DNA of 53,765 bases, from NCBI GenBank assembly GCA_022759035.1, contig JAEMQD010000012.1:1-53765 (forward strand), given 5' to 3'. This DNA comes from Thiotrichales bacterium (lineage in GTDB: Bacteria; Pseudomonadota; Gammaproteobacteria; Thiomicrospirales; Thiomicrospiraceae). Under the pieces are notes generated by a model, which ran no database searches, was not told the origin of the DNA, and saw nothing but the letters and a program-made list of their open reading frames with translations. Below are positions 47,054 through 53,765 of this stretch, piece after piece. The position numbers were made by a program, and so were the translations under genes. Numbering within the stretch: the stretch's first letter is position 1; each line of letters starts with the position of its first letter.

Positions 47054-47776
47054 CTATTCTACGCTCACAGTATCGGCACCAGAAACAAAAGCTTTAATAA
47101 TTTTATTAGAAGTTGTGTTTTGAACACGAATTTGTTTACCCATTTCGCCGTCTTCTAAGGCAATGCCCGCCATTTCAACGCGGATATTGCCATCGCTAGC
47201 AACAATATTTACTTGATCGTTTTTATGCACTAATACACTGGCTTTTATTTGGTTGACCGTAATCGCCGTACCTGCTGCGATAAATTGCCGTGCGCTTGTG
47301 TTGGTAAGTGAGGCAAGTTGCGTTAGATGATTGTTGTTAATTTGATTGTTGGCGCGCCATTCTAATTGAATATCATTGGCAGTGATGGGTTGACCTGGTA
47401 ATAAATCGGTTTTACTGATAACAACAGGCAGTTCGCCCGTGATTCGTGCACTCACATATTGTTGCCATCTTGGTTTTTCACAGCTAAGCGTTAAATTAAC
47501 ATTGCCAACGCGTTGTGCGCCATTAAAATGAATTTGTATGGGTGTCTCGCATTTGGGTTTGCCGGCAACGACGGAAAGTTGTGTCATACTAATCGAGGGA
47601 TGTTTTAATTGTTTGTCTAAATGCGTTAGGATATAGTCGTGTGCTAGCTGAGAAAGTTCTTTAGCATTTTCAGCATAGCTAGTTTCGGCATGACATGTCA
47701 TTGCAATGATTAAGCTAACACAATGAAATACTTTTTTTTGTAGTATTTGGCACGATTTACGCTTTGTGCTGTTCAT
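47054..47776 (-). CDS. flgA: Flagellar P-ring assembly chaperone FlgA
   Basis: Periplasmic chaperone needed to assemble the FlgI P-ring. 240 residues. An N-terminal signal peptide ends near residue 30 (CHAETSYAE). The C-terminal SAF domain shows LLPGQPITANDI, AAGTAITVNQIK, GNIRVEMAGIALEDGEMGKQIRVQN and the VSGADTVSVE end. Divergent from cheV; upstream of the sigma-28 promoter that drives flgM. Confidence 0.93.
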   Translation of the reverse strand: MNSTKRKSCQILQKKVFHCVSLIIAMTCHAETSYAENAKELSQLAHDYILTHLDKQLKHPSISMTQLSVVAGKPKCETPIQIHFNGAQRVGNVNLTLSCEKPRWQQYVSARITGELPVVISKTDLLPGQPITANDIQLEWRANNQINNNHLTQLASLTNTSARQFIAAGTAITVNQIKASVLVHKNDQVNIVASDGNIRVEMAGIALEDGEMGKQIRVQNTTSNKIIKAFVSGADTVSVE

Positions 47777-47781
47777 AGAAG

Positions 47782-47808
47782 TTAAGATTTACTCAAACTT
47801 GCCGCAAT
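47782..47808 (+). promoter_or_regulatory. Possible sigma-28-like promoter of cheV
   Basis: TTAA, 15 bp, then GCCGCAAT: 3 of 4 and 5 of 8 consensus positions. Position (36 bp before the ATG) and gene class fit, but the -10 match is imperfect. Confidence 0.3.
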
Positions 47809-47843
47809 AGTGCTTATTGTAGCGAAAAAACGGATTTTCATAT

Positions 47844-48803
47844 ATGTCAGATCTGCTAAAAACTATTGACCGCCGTACCAAGTTGGTGGGTATGAATAGA
47901 ATGGAGTTGTTGTTATTCACTTTGCATGATCAACAACGTTTCGGTATTAACGTATTTAAAGTACGTGAAGTTATTCGTACCCCAGAGATTTCTCCTGTGC
48001 CGAAGTCGGATCCTCGCGTGGTGGGTATTGCAGATATTCGCGGCACAACAATGCCGATTATCGACCTGCCACTTGCCCTAGATTTGCCGCCAATGTCTGA
48101 CAACACGGGTACCTTGACGATTGTGACCGAGTTTAATAGCTCTATTCAAGGCTTTTTGGTTGGTGCGGTGGATAAAATTGTTCACCTTCGTTGGGAAGAT
48201 ATTTTGCCACCACCTGAAACCTTAATGAATGTGAATTATTTAACGGGCGTTACAAAAGTAGGTAATAACCTAGTCGAAATTATTGACGTTGAGCGCGTAT
48301 TGCAGGAAGTCGCAGGTAGAAGTGCTGCGGATGTATCCGATGAATTGGCACAAAAGGGTTTGAGTATAACGCAAGGTAAGAAATTTCATGTTGTTGGTTG
48401 TGATGATTCTGTTGTTGCCCGCGCAAAACTAAAGGCTATTTTAGATAAATTGGGTGTAGAGTCCTCTATTTATAATAATGGCCGCTTAGCTTTAGAAGCG
48501 CTACAACGCATGGCAGAGCAGGCTGAAAAAGGTGATGCCTTGGCGGTGAGTAAACAGGTATTGATGGTTGTGTCAGATATTGAAATGCCTGAAATGGATG
48601 GTTACACATTGACGGCGAATATTCGTAAAGATCCTAGGTTAAAAGATTTATATGTTGTATTGAATTCATCATTGTCTGGTGGTTTCAATGACACACTAAC
48701 GCAGAAAGTGGGCGCGAATAAGTTTTTATCAAAATGGCATACCGATGAGCTAGCGAATTTAATTATTGAAAGAATTCGCTTAAAAGATGCTGTGGCAGCA
48801 TGA
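47844..48803 (+). CDS. cheV: Chemotaxis coupling protein CheV (CheW-REC)
   Basis: 319 residues. The N-terminal CheW domain (about 20-165; FGINVFKVREVI, GIADIRGTTMPIIDL) couples receptors to CheA. The C-terminal receiver domain (about 180-310; phospho-acceptor Asp in VVSDIEMPEMDG, Lys in NKFLSKW) tunes adaptation. Divergent from flgA. The 3' end overlaps flgT by 4 bp. In many relatives cheR follows cheV; here it does not. Confidence 0.95.
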   Translation: MSDLLKTIDRRTKLVGMNRMELLLFTLHDQQRFGINVFKVREVIRTPEISPVPKSDPRVVGIADIRGTTMPIIDLPLALDLPPMSDNTGTLTIVTEFNSSIQGFLVGAVDKIVHLRWEDILPPPETLMNVNYLTGVTKVGNNLVEIIDVERVLQEVAGRSAADVSDELAQKGLSITQGKKFHVVGCDDSVVARAKLKAILDKLGVESSIYNNGRLALEALQRMAEQAEKGDALAVSKQVLMVVSDIEMPEMDGYTLTANIRKDPRLKDLYVVLNSSLSGGFNDTLTQKVGANKFLSKWHTDELANLIIERIRLKDAVAA

Positions 48804-49999
48804 TTTTTAGCGCGCTTGCTAAACAATGGCTATGGCTGGCCCTTTTTATGGTGGCTTGTGGTGTTGCGCAAGCAGAGCCGAATTGTGTTGAAGTAGATGG
48901 TATTGCCACGATTGAAAATGGTGATGTGGCTTTTGCGCGACAAATGGCGATTCGCGATGCCGTGGCGCAGGCGGCAATGTCATCGCAAGTGCAAGTGACT
49001 GCACAGTCTGAAACACAAAATTTTGCGTTAACAAAGCAATCGGCGCAGTTCGCTGCACAACAGCGGGTTACCAGTATGAAAGTACTGAGTGAGGCGCAAG
49101 AGGGAGGGAATATGCTTCGCGTGCGCGTTTCTGCCTGTTTAACAGCTGGCGCGCGCAGCTGCCCTAATTACATTGCACGTTATAAGCCTCGTATCGCCGT
49201 TGCTTCAGTTGCGGTTCAAGACCAATATTCTGTTAAAGATATCATGGATATCGTGCCAGGTTATCAGAGTGAGGTATATCGGCGACTTTGGGAGTCGGGT
49301 CAGCGAAATTTAGAGCAGTTAACGACTGCCTCGGACTTATATGTTGGTCGCCCTATTACGCCTAACTTATCCGCAGACTTATTGTCGACACTTGCAGATC
49401 GATCGTTAGCGCAGTTTTTATTATTGACTGTGGTGCGTTCGGCAGACTGGGAAGTCGAGCAAACGCAGTTGGGTAAAGAAGTTCGTCAATTTTTTCGTTA
49501 TGATAAAGAGCCAACGCAAAGAACAGTCAGTGTTGACTGGTATATCGTAGATTTGGTGCAACAACGCATTATGATGCAGGGTAATGCATTTAAACAAATT
49601 AACGATGAAGATGTGCGCGTTGGTCGAGATAAACCCTTTGGGAGTCGTCAGTTCTTTGTTACACCGACTGGTAAAGCCTTTGATTATGTTATTAACGAAC
49701 AAGTTAAATCAATATTAGACGCTATAGCTTGTGTTCCGATCGCTGCGACCATTGCTGAGGTCGATAATGGTAAGGTAATTGTTCCTATTAGTATTGAAGC
49801 AGGTGTTGCCCAGGGTGATGTGCTTGCGGTATACAGTCGGACGACACGTCCTTACCGTATTGGTAATATCGATTTGGGTACAGATCTGGAGCCGACCGCT
49901 TTCTTGCGTGTGCAAAAAGTGTTGCCTAAATTTATTGTTGGCACGTTTGAAGGTAAGAAGGGTTTGGTTCAAGCTGGAGATCTTGTTAAGTCTTGGTAA
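48800..49999 (+). CDS. flgT: FlgT-like flagellar H-ring protein
   Basis: 399 residues (Vibrio FlgT 377). The signal peptide ends near residue 25 (GVAQA), although C20 in MVACG might also act as a lipobox. The N-terminal domain has VDGIATIENGDVAFARQMAIRDAVAQAAM, the FlgT-N pattern, followed by a middle TolB-N-like domain and a C-terminal SH3-like domain (IEAGVAQGDVLAVY, GLVQAGDLVKSW). FlgT forms the H-ring that stabilises sodium-driven polar flagella. Its usual partners flgO and flgP are not in the window. Translationally coupled to cheV. Confidence 0.82.
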   Translation: MIFSALAKQWLWLALFMVACGVAQAEPNCVEVDGIATIENGDVAFARQMAIRDAVAQAAMSSQVQVTAQSETQNFALTKQSAQFAAQQRVTSMKVLSEAQEGGNMLRVRVSACLTAGARSCPNYIARYKPRIAVASVAVQDQYSVKDIMDIVPGYQSEVYRRLWESGQRNLEQLTTASDLYVGRPITPNLSADLLSTLADRSLAQFLLLTVVRSADWEVEQTQLGKEVRQFFRYDKEPTQRTVSVDWYIVDLVQQRIMMQGNAFKQINDEDVRVGRDKPFGSRQFFVTPTGKAFDYVINEQVKSILDAIACVPIAATIAEVDNGKVIVPISIEAGVAQGDVLAVYSRTTRPYRIGNIDLGTDLEPTAFLRVQKVLPKFIVGTFEGKKGLVQAGDLVKSW

Positions 50000-50047
50000 A
50001 ACTGGCTGTTGTGTGGCCACGTTGCATGATGATTCTGATTAAAGATA

Positions 50048-50098
50048 GGCAAAAATTGCCATTTTTGTTTCTTTTTTGCCGTTATCGGCATTTCTTTT
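50048..50098 (+). terminator. Tandem terminators after flgT
   Basis: Two hairpins in a row, each followed by T-rich sequence: GGCAA/TTGCC at 50048-50060 and TGCCG/CGGCA at 50077-50090. They separate the cheV-flgT unit from the sigma-54 flgB operon. Confidence 0.7.
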
Positions 50099-50116
50099 AA
50101 ATTCTTTACTCTTTTT

Positions 50117-50132
50117 TGGCATTGTATTTGCT
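50117..50132 (+). promoter_or_regulatory. Sigma-54 promoter of flgBCDE
   Basis: TGGCATTGTATTTGCT: the -24 GG and -12 GC are separated by exactly 10 bp, with one mismatch to TGGCAC-N5-TTGCT. Predicted start near 50143, 26 nt before flgB. Sigma-54 control of basal-body and hook genes is the rule in polar flagellates (FleQ/FlrA, FlrC hierarchy). Confidence 0.8.
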
Positions 50133-50168
50133 AAATCTAACTCATGAGAAATCCATGAGGATGGATAA

Positions 50169-50582
50169 ATGAAATCACAATTTGATGCTTTATTTGGTAT
50201 TCATGCCACCGCTTTACCAATACGTGAAGCGAGAGGCCGTATTTTAGCGGCTAACTTGGCGAATGCCGACACACCAAACTATAAGGCCAAAGATATCGAT
50301 TTTCGTGCGGCGATGTTAAAACAGCGCGGTGAAGCAGGCGACTTGCCTAATCCAAGCATGAAATTGACCAACAAGAATCATATTGCTGGCTTTGATGGCA
50401 CGATTAGCACTGCAGATTATTTGCGTTATCGTAATCCAACACAACCTTCGTTAGATGGCAATACCGTAGAGACGCACATTGAAAAAGCAAAATTCATGGA
50501 AAATGGCATTCAGCAGACCATGACAATTGAGTTTTTGAATGATGAGATTAGAGGTATTAGCGCTGCCTTGAAAGGGAATTAG
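50169..50582 (+). CDS. flgB: Flagellar proximal rod protein FlgB
   Basis: Rod protein of the basal body, exported by the flagellar type III system. 137 residues. The N-terminal rod motif ILAANLANADTPNYKAKDIDF is complete and the C-terminal helix is typical. GAGG lies 8 nt before the ATG. First gene after the sigma-54 promoter; flgC follows after 10 bp. Confidence 0.97.
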   Translation: MKSQFDALFGIHATALPIREARGRILAANLANADTPNYKAKDIDFRAAMLKQRGEAGDLPNPSMKLTNKNHIAGFDGTISTADYLRYRNPTQPSLDGNTVETHIEKAKFMENGIQQTMTIEFLNDEIRGISAALKGN

Positions 50583-50592
50583 GGAGTAACTT

Positions 50593-51015
50593 ATGTTTGA
50601 CATTATTAGTATTGCTGGTTCTGGTATGAATGTGCAAAACGTGCGCTTAAATACAATTGCCTCTAATTTGGCCAATGCCGATAGTATCAGTTCGAATGCA
50701 AAAGATACTTACCGCGCCAAAATACCAAAATTTGAAACCATTATGGCAGAGGTAGGAACACCGCCTGGGAGTATTCCAGCGGGAGGAGTGCGTGTTAAAG
50801 AGATTGTTGAAGATCAGTCGGAGTTGAAAGCGGAGTACAACCCGAACCATCCTATGGCAAATGCAGAGGGCTATATTTATCGTCCGAATGTCGATACGGT
50901 AGAAGAAATGGCCAATATGTTGTCTGCATCACGCAGTTATGAAATGAATATTGAGGTAATGAATACCTCGAAACAATTGTTATTGCGCACCATTCAACTG
51001 GGTAGTGGTGCTTAA
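50593..51015 (+). CDS. flgC: Flagellar proximal rod protein FlgC
   Basis: Rod protein. 140 residues. N-terminal LNTIASNLANADSISSNAKDTYRAKIP; the C-terminal NVDTVEEMANMLSASRSYEMNIEVMNTSKQLLLRTI is the conserved coiled-coil ending of rod and hook proteins. GGGAG lies just upstream of the ATG. Confidence 0.97.
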   Translation: MFDIISIAGSGMNVQNVRLNTIASNLANADSISSNAKDTYRAKIPKFETIMAEVGTPPGSIPAGGVRVKEIVEDQSELKAEYNPNHPMANAEGYIYRPNVDTVEEMANMLSASRSYEMNIEVMNTSKQLLLRTIQLGSGA

Positions 51016-51043
51016 CGTTAAGTGACTGAAAGGAGTAAGTGAC

Positions 51044-51718
51044 ATGGCAGGTACAACTGTTAGTCCAACAGACTATTCTCAGGTTTATCAAACCAATAAG
51101 GCGGCTCAGGTTGCACCACAAAAGACGTTAGGTCAGAACGATTTTTTGAAACTGCTAACGGTGCAAATGCAAAACCAAGATCCGACTAATCCCGTGGATA
51201 ACACGAAGATGATCGCAGACATGGCTAACTTTTCTAGCTTGCAAGCAATGACGGACTTGAATAAAACAGTAACGAGCATGAGTCAAATGTTTAAGATGAG
51301 TCAAGCAATGCAGTCGAGCAGTTTAATTGGTCGAGACATTGTTGGTCCAGGATCAAAAGTGCCTTTAGTCTCAGGTAGTATGCCAGTAGCAATCGTCAAT
51401 TTAGATCAACCATTAACCGATGTGCATGCGCAATTGCGTGATTCAAGCGGTGCGGTTGTTCGTGAGTATCGCTGGGATAGCTTGCCTGCTGGACAAGGGG
51501 ATTTGAAATGGGATGGCACTGATGGTAATGGTCATGCGCTAAATGTTGGCACTTATACCTTGTCTGCGTGGGGCACAGATGCAAGTGGCGCGAGAGCATC
51601 TGTTGGCACATTAGTTGCTAATAAAGTGGTTAGTGTTGACCTGTCTTCTACAGGCGCACTTTTGAATTTAGCGGATGGTTCACAAACCACGCTTGATAAT
51701 GTTCAGCAAATCCGATAA
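51044..51718 (+). CDS. flgD: Flagellar hook-capping protein FlgD
   Basis: Scaffold that caps the growing hook and is later removed. 224 residues. The N-terminal export and capping region has TLGQNDFLKLLTVQMQNQDPTNPVDN; a fibronectin-like and tudor-like C-terminal part follows (YRWDSLPAGQGDLKWDGTDGNG). GAAAGGAG precedes the ATG. Normal length, although the hook protein it serves is oversized here. Confidence 0.95.
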   Translation: MAGTTVSPTDYSQVYQTNKAAQVAPQKTLGQNDFLKLLTVQMQNQDPTNPVDNTKMIADMANFSSLQAMTDLNKTVTSMSQMFKMSQAMQSSSLIGRDIVGPGSKVPLVSGSMPVAIVNLDQPLTDVHAQLRDSSGAVVREYRWDSLPAGQGDLKWDGTDGNGHALNVGTYTLSAWGTDASGARASVGTLVANKVVSVDLSSTGALLNLADGSQTTLDNVQQIR

Positions 51719-51733
51719 GCGGAGGACGATAAA

Positions 51734-53765
51734 ATGGCCGTTAACTTTTCTTTAACTGCATTGACAGGGATTAACTCTGCTTCGACAGGGTTGGGTGTTA
51801 TTTCGAATAATATTTCGAATGCGCAAACGATTGGCTTTAAGTCTTCGCGTGCGGAATTTGCTGATATGTTTTATGGTGCGCAAAATAGCCCAGGTACGGG
51901 TTCTCGTACACAAGCGGTGACACAAAACTTTACACAGGGTGCGATTAACGATACAGGTAATACGCTTGACTTGGCTATTAGTGGCGAAGGTATGTTTATT
52001 GTTTCCGATGCTTCTGGTCGTTACGATGCACTGTACACGCGTAATGGCTCGTTTAAGCTGGATAAAGATGGTTATATTACTGACCAAGTTGGTAATAAGT
52101 TGCAAGGATTTAATAAAGATACGAGCTTGTCGACACCAACAAATAATATTTATAAAACGGTTTTAGAACCAATGAATATTGGTGCATTAAATAAAGTGCC
52201 AAAACCTACGTCGTTGTTTACCTTCGATTTGAACTTAAACGGACAAGACCCAGTGACTTATAGTACATCTACGAATAGTGGACCGCAAAGCTCTACAGGT
52301 GTACCGTTTAATATTAACAGTTTAAAAGACCTTTCTTATAATGGTGCACCTAACTATTCGACGAGTAAAGTTATTTTTGACTCGTTGGGTGGACAACATC
52401 GCGAAACGGTTAACTACTATAAAGTGGGTGTAAATGCACCTGGTGCTTATCCAACAGCCAATGGAACGTCTGGCAATGTGGTTAGCTACACCAATGAAAC
52501 CACAGACTGGTATGCACAGTATGTGGTAGAGGATTATGATCCGCTGACAGCAACTTGGTTTAAGTCTGGCTCTAGCCAAGAGTCATCGGTGAATGGTAAG
52601 AATAATACGAATGCGTTTACACAATACCAGAGCTTAATTACAGGTGGTGCGACAGCGGCACAAGCAACGACAGCATTAACTGCCTCGACAACTTTTGGGA
52701 CACCAACGACTGCGGCCGATGCGGCTAGCTCTGCCTATACCATGGCGCTGTCTTTGGGTGCAACTGATGCACAGGCAGTAACAGCGCGTGATGCGGTGTG
52801 GACTAGTTACGGCTATGCATTGCCTTATCCTTCTGGATTGGGTGGTTCATTTACCACTCCTGCTGCAGGCTTTCAGGCGGCTACGAGTAGCTTGCAAACA
52901 AGTGGTGTGTTGTTAGCAGCAGATAAAACGAGATTAGATAACACTTATACGGTTTATGGTACTGCTGCTACAACATGGACGCCAGAATCTATTCGTTTAG
53001 CCAGTGCTTATGGTAGTCCAGCGAATTCAGCGGAAGCTCAGCAAAATGCACAAGCAGCGGCTTTGTTGTTAGGGTTGAGTCCTGCACAAGCTTCACAAGC
53101 CGGGGTTGCGGCACAAAAAGCTTATACAGGTAACAATACAGCAGGGTGGCAGGCTTCTTTTGATGCAGCCTTCGGTTTAGTTGGAACAACACAAGGTGTG
53201 GTAACGTCTATTCCAGATGCGCAAGTACAGGCGTTGCGTTTCGATAGCAATGGTAAGTTGTTAGATTCTAACGCAGCTGGTGACTTTGCGTTGATTGCAG
53301 GTAATACTACGCCGCCTATTTTGGCCAATGCAACACAACAATGGTATTTTGATATCCCTAACCAAAATGGTGCTGCTGGGGTAACTGAGGCGTTAACCTT
53401 TAGCATGGATTTAACAAAAATTACCCAATATGCGGGTAACTATAACATCCGTGGTGTTACCCAAGATGGTTATGCGGCAGGTGACTTGGTGGGTGTTGTG
53501 GTTAATAAAGACGGTTCTGTTGAAGCGAAATACTCTAACGGACGTTCTGATGTCGTATCTAAAATTGCATTGGCTAACTTTAATGATAAGCAAGGCATGC
53601 AAAAGCTAGGCAACCAAATGTGGGCGGAAACAGCGGCATCAGGCCCTCGTCAGTTAGGTAATGCTCAAGCTTCTGGTTTTGGTGCGATTCAAGCGGGTTC
53701 TTTAGAATACTCTAACGTAGACGTTACAGGCGAATTAGTGAATATGATCTTTATGCAAAAGATGT
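51734..53765 (+). CDS. flgE: Flagellar hook protein FlgE, oversized, 3' end outside window
   Basis: 677 codons are open to the window end; typical FlgE is about 400-450. Start ATG 51734 with GGAGG 8 nt before. Residues 1-75 give the D0/D1 N-terminus (VISNNISNAQTIGFKSSRAEF); about 100-290 correspond to the usual D1/D2 region, ending with DWYAQYVVEDYDPLTATW. About 293-495 is an extra Ala/Thr/Ser/Gln-rich segment. Normal sequence resumes at LRFDSNGKLLDS, with VTQDGYAAGDL, AETAASGP and LEYSNVDVTGELVNMI. Only about 30 C-terminal residues are missing. The extra segment has loosely repeated GxTxAQAxxA motifs and should form a surface domain on the hook. Confidence 0.95.
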   Translation, partial: MAVNFSLTALTGINSASTGLGVISNNISNAQTIGFKSSRAEFADMFYGAQNSPGTGSRTQAVTQNFTQGAINDTGNTLDLAISGEGMFIVSDASGRYDALYTRNGSFKLDKDGYITDQVGNKLQGFNKDTSLSTPTNNIYKTVLEPMNIGALNKVPKPTSLFTFDLNLNGQDPVTYSTSTNSGPQSSTGVPFNINSLKDLSYNGAPNYSTSKVIFDSLGGQHRETVNYYKVGVNAPGAYPTANGTSGNVVSYTNETTDWYAQYVVEDYDPLTATWFKSGSSQESSVNGKNNTNAFTQYQSLITGGATAAQATTALTASTTFGTPTTAADAASSAYTMALSLGATDAQAVTARDAVWTSYGYALPYPSGLGGSFTTPAAGFQAATSSLQTSGVLLAADKTRLDNTYTVYGTAATTWTPESIRLASAYGSPANSAEAQQNAQAAALLLGLSPAQASQAGVAAQKAYTGNNTAGWQASFDAAFGLVGTTQGVVTSIPDAQVQALRFDSNGKLLDSNAAGDFALIAGNTTPPILANATQQWYFDIPNQNGAAGVTEALTFSMDLTKITQYAGNYNIRGVTQDGYAAGDLVGVVVNKDGSVEAKYSNGRSDVVSKIALANFNDKQGMQKLGNQMWAETAASGPRQLGNAQASGFGAIQAGSLEYSNVDVTGELVNMIFMQKM

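Overview
The window is a 53.8 kb stretch of chromosome from a Gram-negative, flagellated gammaproteobacterium of moderately low GC. Evidence: a map/rpsB-tsf-pyrH-frr-uppS-cdsA-rseP-bamA-skp-lpxD-fabZ-lpxA-lpxB-rnhB-dnaE core in gammaproteobacterial order, glnD beside map, a true FNR, an MdtABC-type pump and a polar-type flagellar locus with FlgT and CheV. No tRNA, rRNA, CRISPR array, insertion sequence or prophage was seen. I could not name the genus.

Layout. (1) 1-1493: a ThiD-ThiE fusion whose start codon lies one base before the window. It converges on a small cysteine-cluster protein and waaA. (2) 3119-6146: kdnA-kdnB-kdsB, the route to 8-amino-Kdo for lipopolysaccharide, divergent from the Kdo transferase waaA. 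(3) 6245-9247: fnr, then a gene-free 163 bp that holds a perfect FNR box, a correctly spaced -10 and a strong terminator (a predicted FNR-activated small RNA), then a LuxR-type response regulator and a cytosolic hybrid kinase without a sensor domain. (4) 9375-14023: dapD, a VOC protein, glnD and map. (5) 14070-31374: the translation and envelope-assembly block from rpsB to dnaE. It is tightly overlapped and dxr (ispC) is absent from its usual slot between cdsA and rseP. (6) 27285-27780: a 5'-truncated DsrE-like gene facing a frameshifted anti-sigma-like gene. (7) 31400-36011: a GspG-like orphan, ybiT, a membrane protein, an MFS transporter, dgkA and a decayed PAP2 phosphatase. (8) 36062-45409: a thioredoxin-like protein with an MdtA-MdtB-MdtC-outer membrane factor efflux operon. 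(9) 45559-53765: flagellar genes. flgA, flgM, flgN and a PilZ gene lie on the minus strand; cheV, flgT and flgBCDE lie on the plus strand. A sigma-28 promoter precedes flgM and a sigma-54 promoter precedes flgB. The hook gene flgE runs off the window and carries a roughly 200-residue insertion.

How the genes work together. Much of the window builds the outer membrane: lipid A (lpxD, lpxA, lpxB, fabZ), the Kdo region (kdnAB, kdsB, waaA), protein assembly (bamA, skp), stress proteolysis (rseP) and lipid precursors (uppS, cdsA, dgkA). A second theme is redox control (fnr, the candidate small RNA, the two-component pair). A third is motility, with a conventional promoter hierarchy.

The most promising undescribed elements are the FNR-dependent small RNA next to fnr, a perfect 10-bp hairpin inside pyrH built from codons unusual for this gene, the enlarged FlgE, and the broken DsrE/anti-sigma pair. 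All calls come from reading the sequence; no database search was run.
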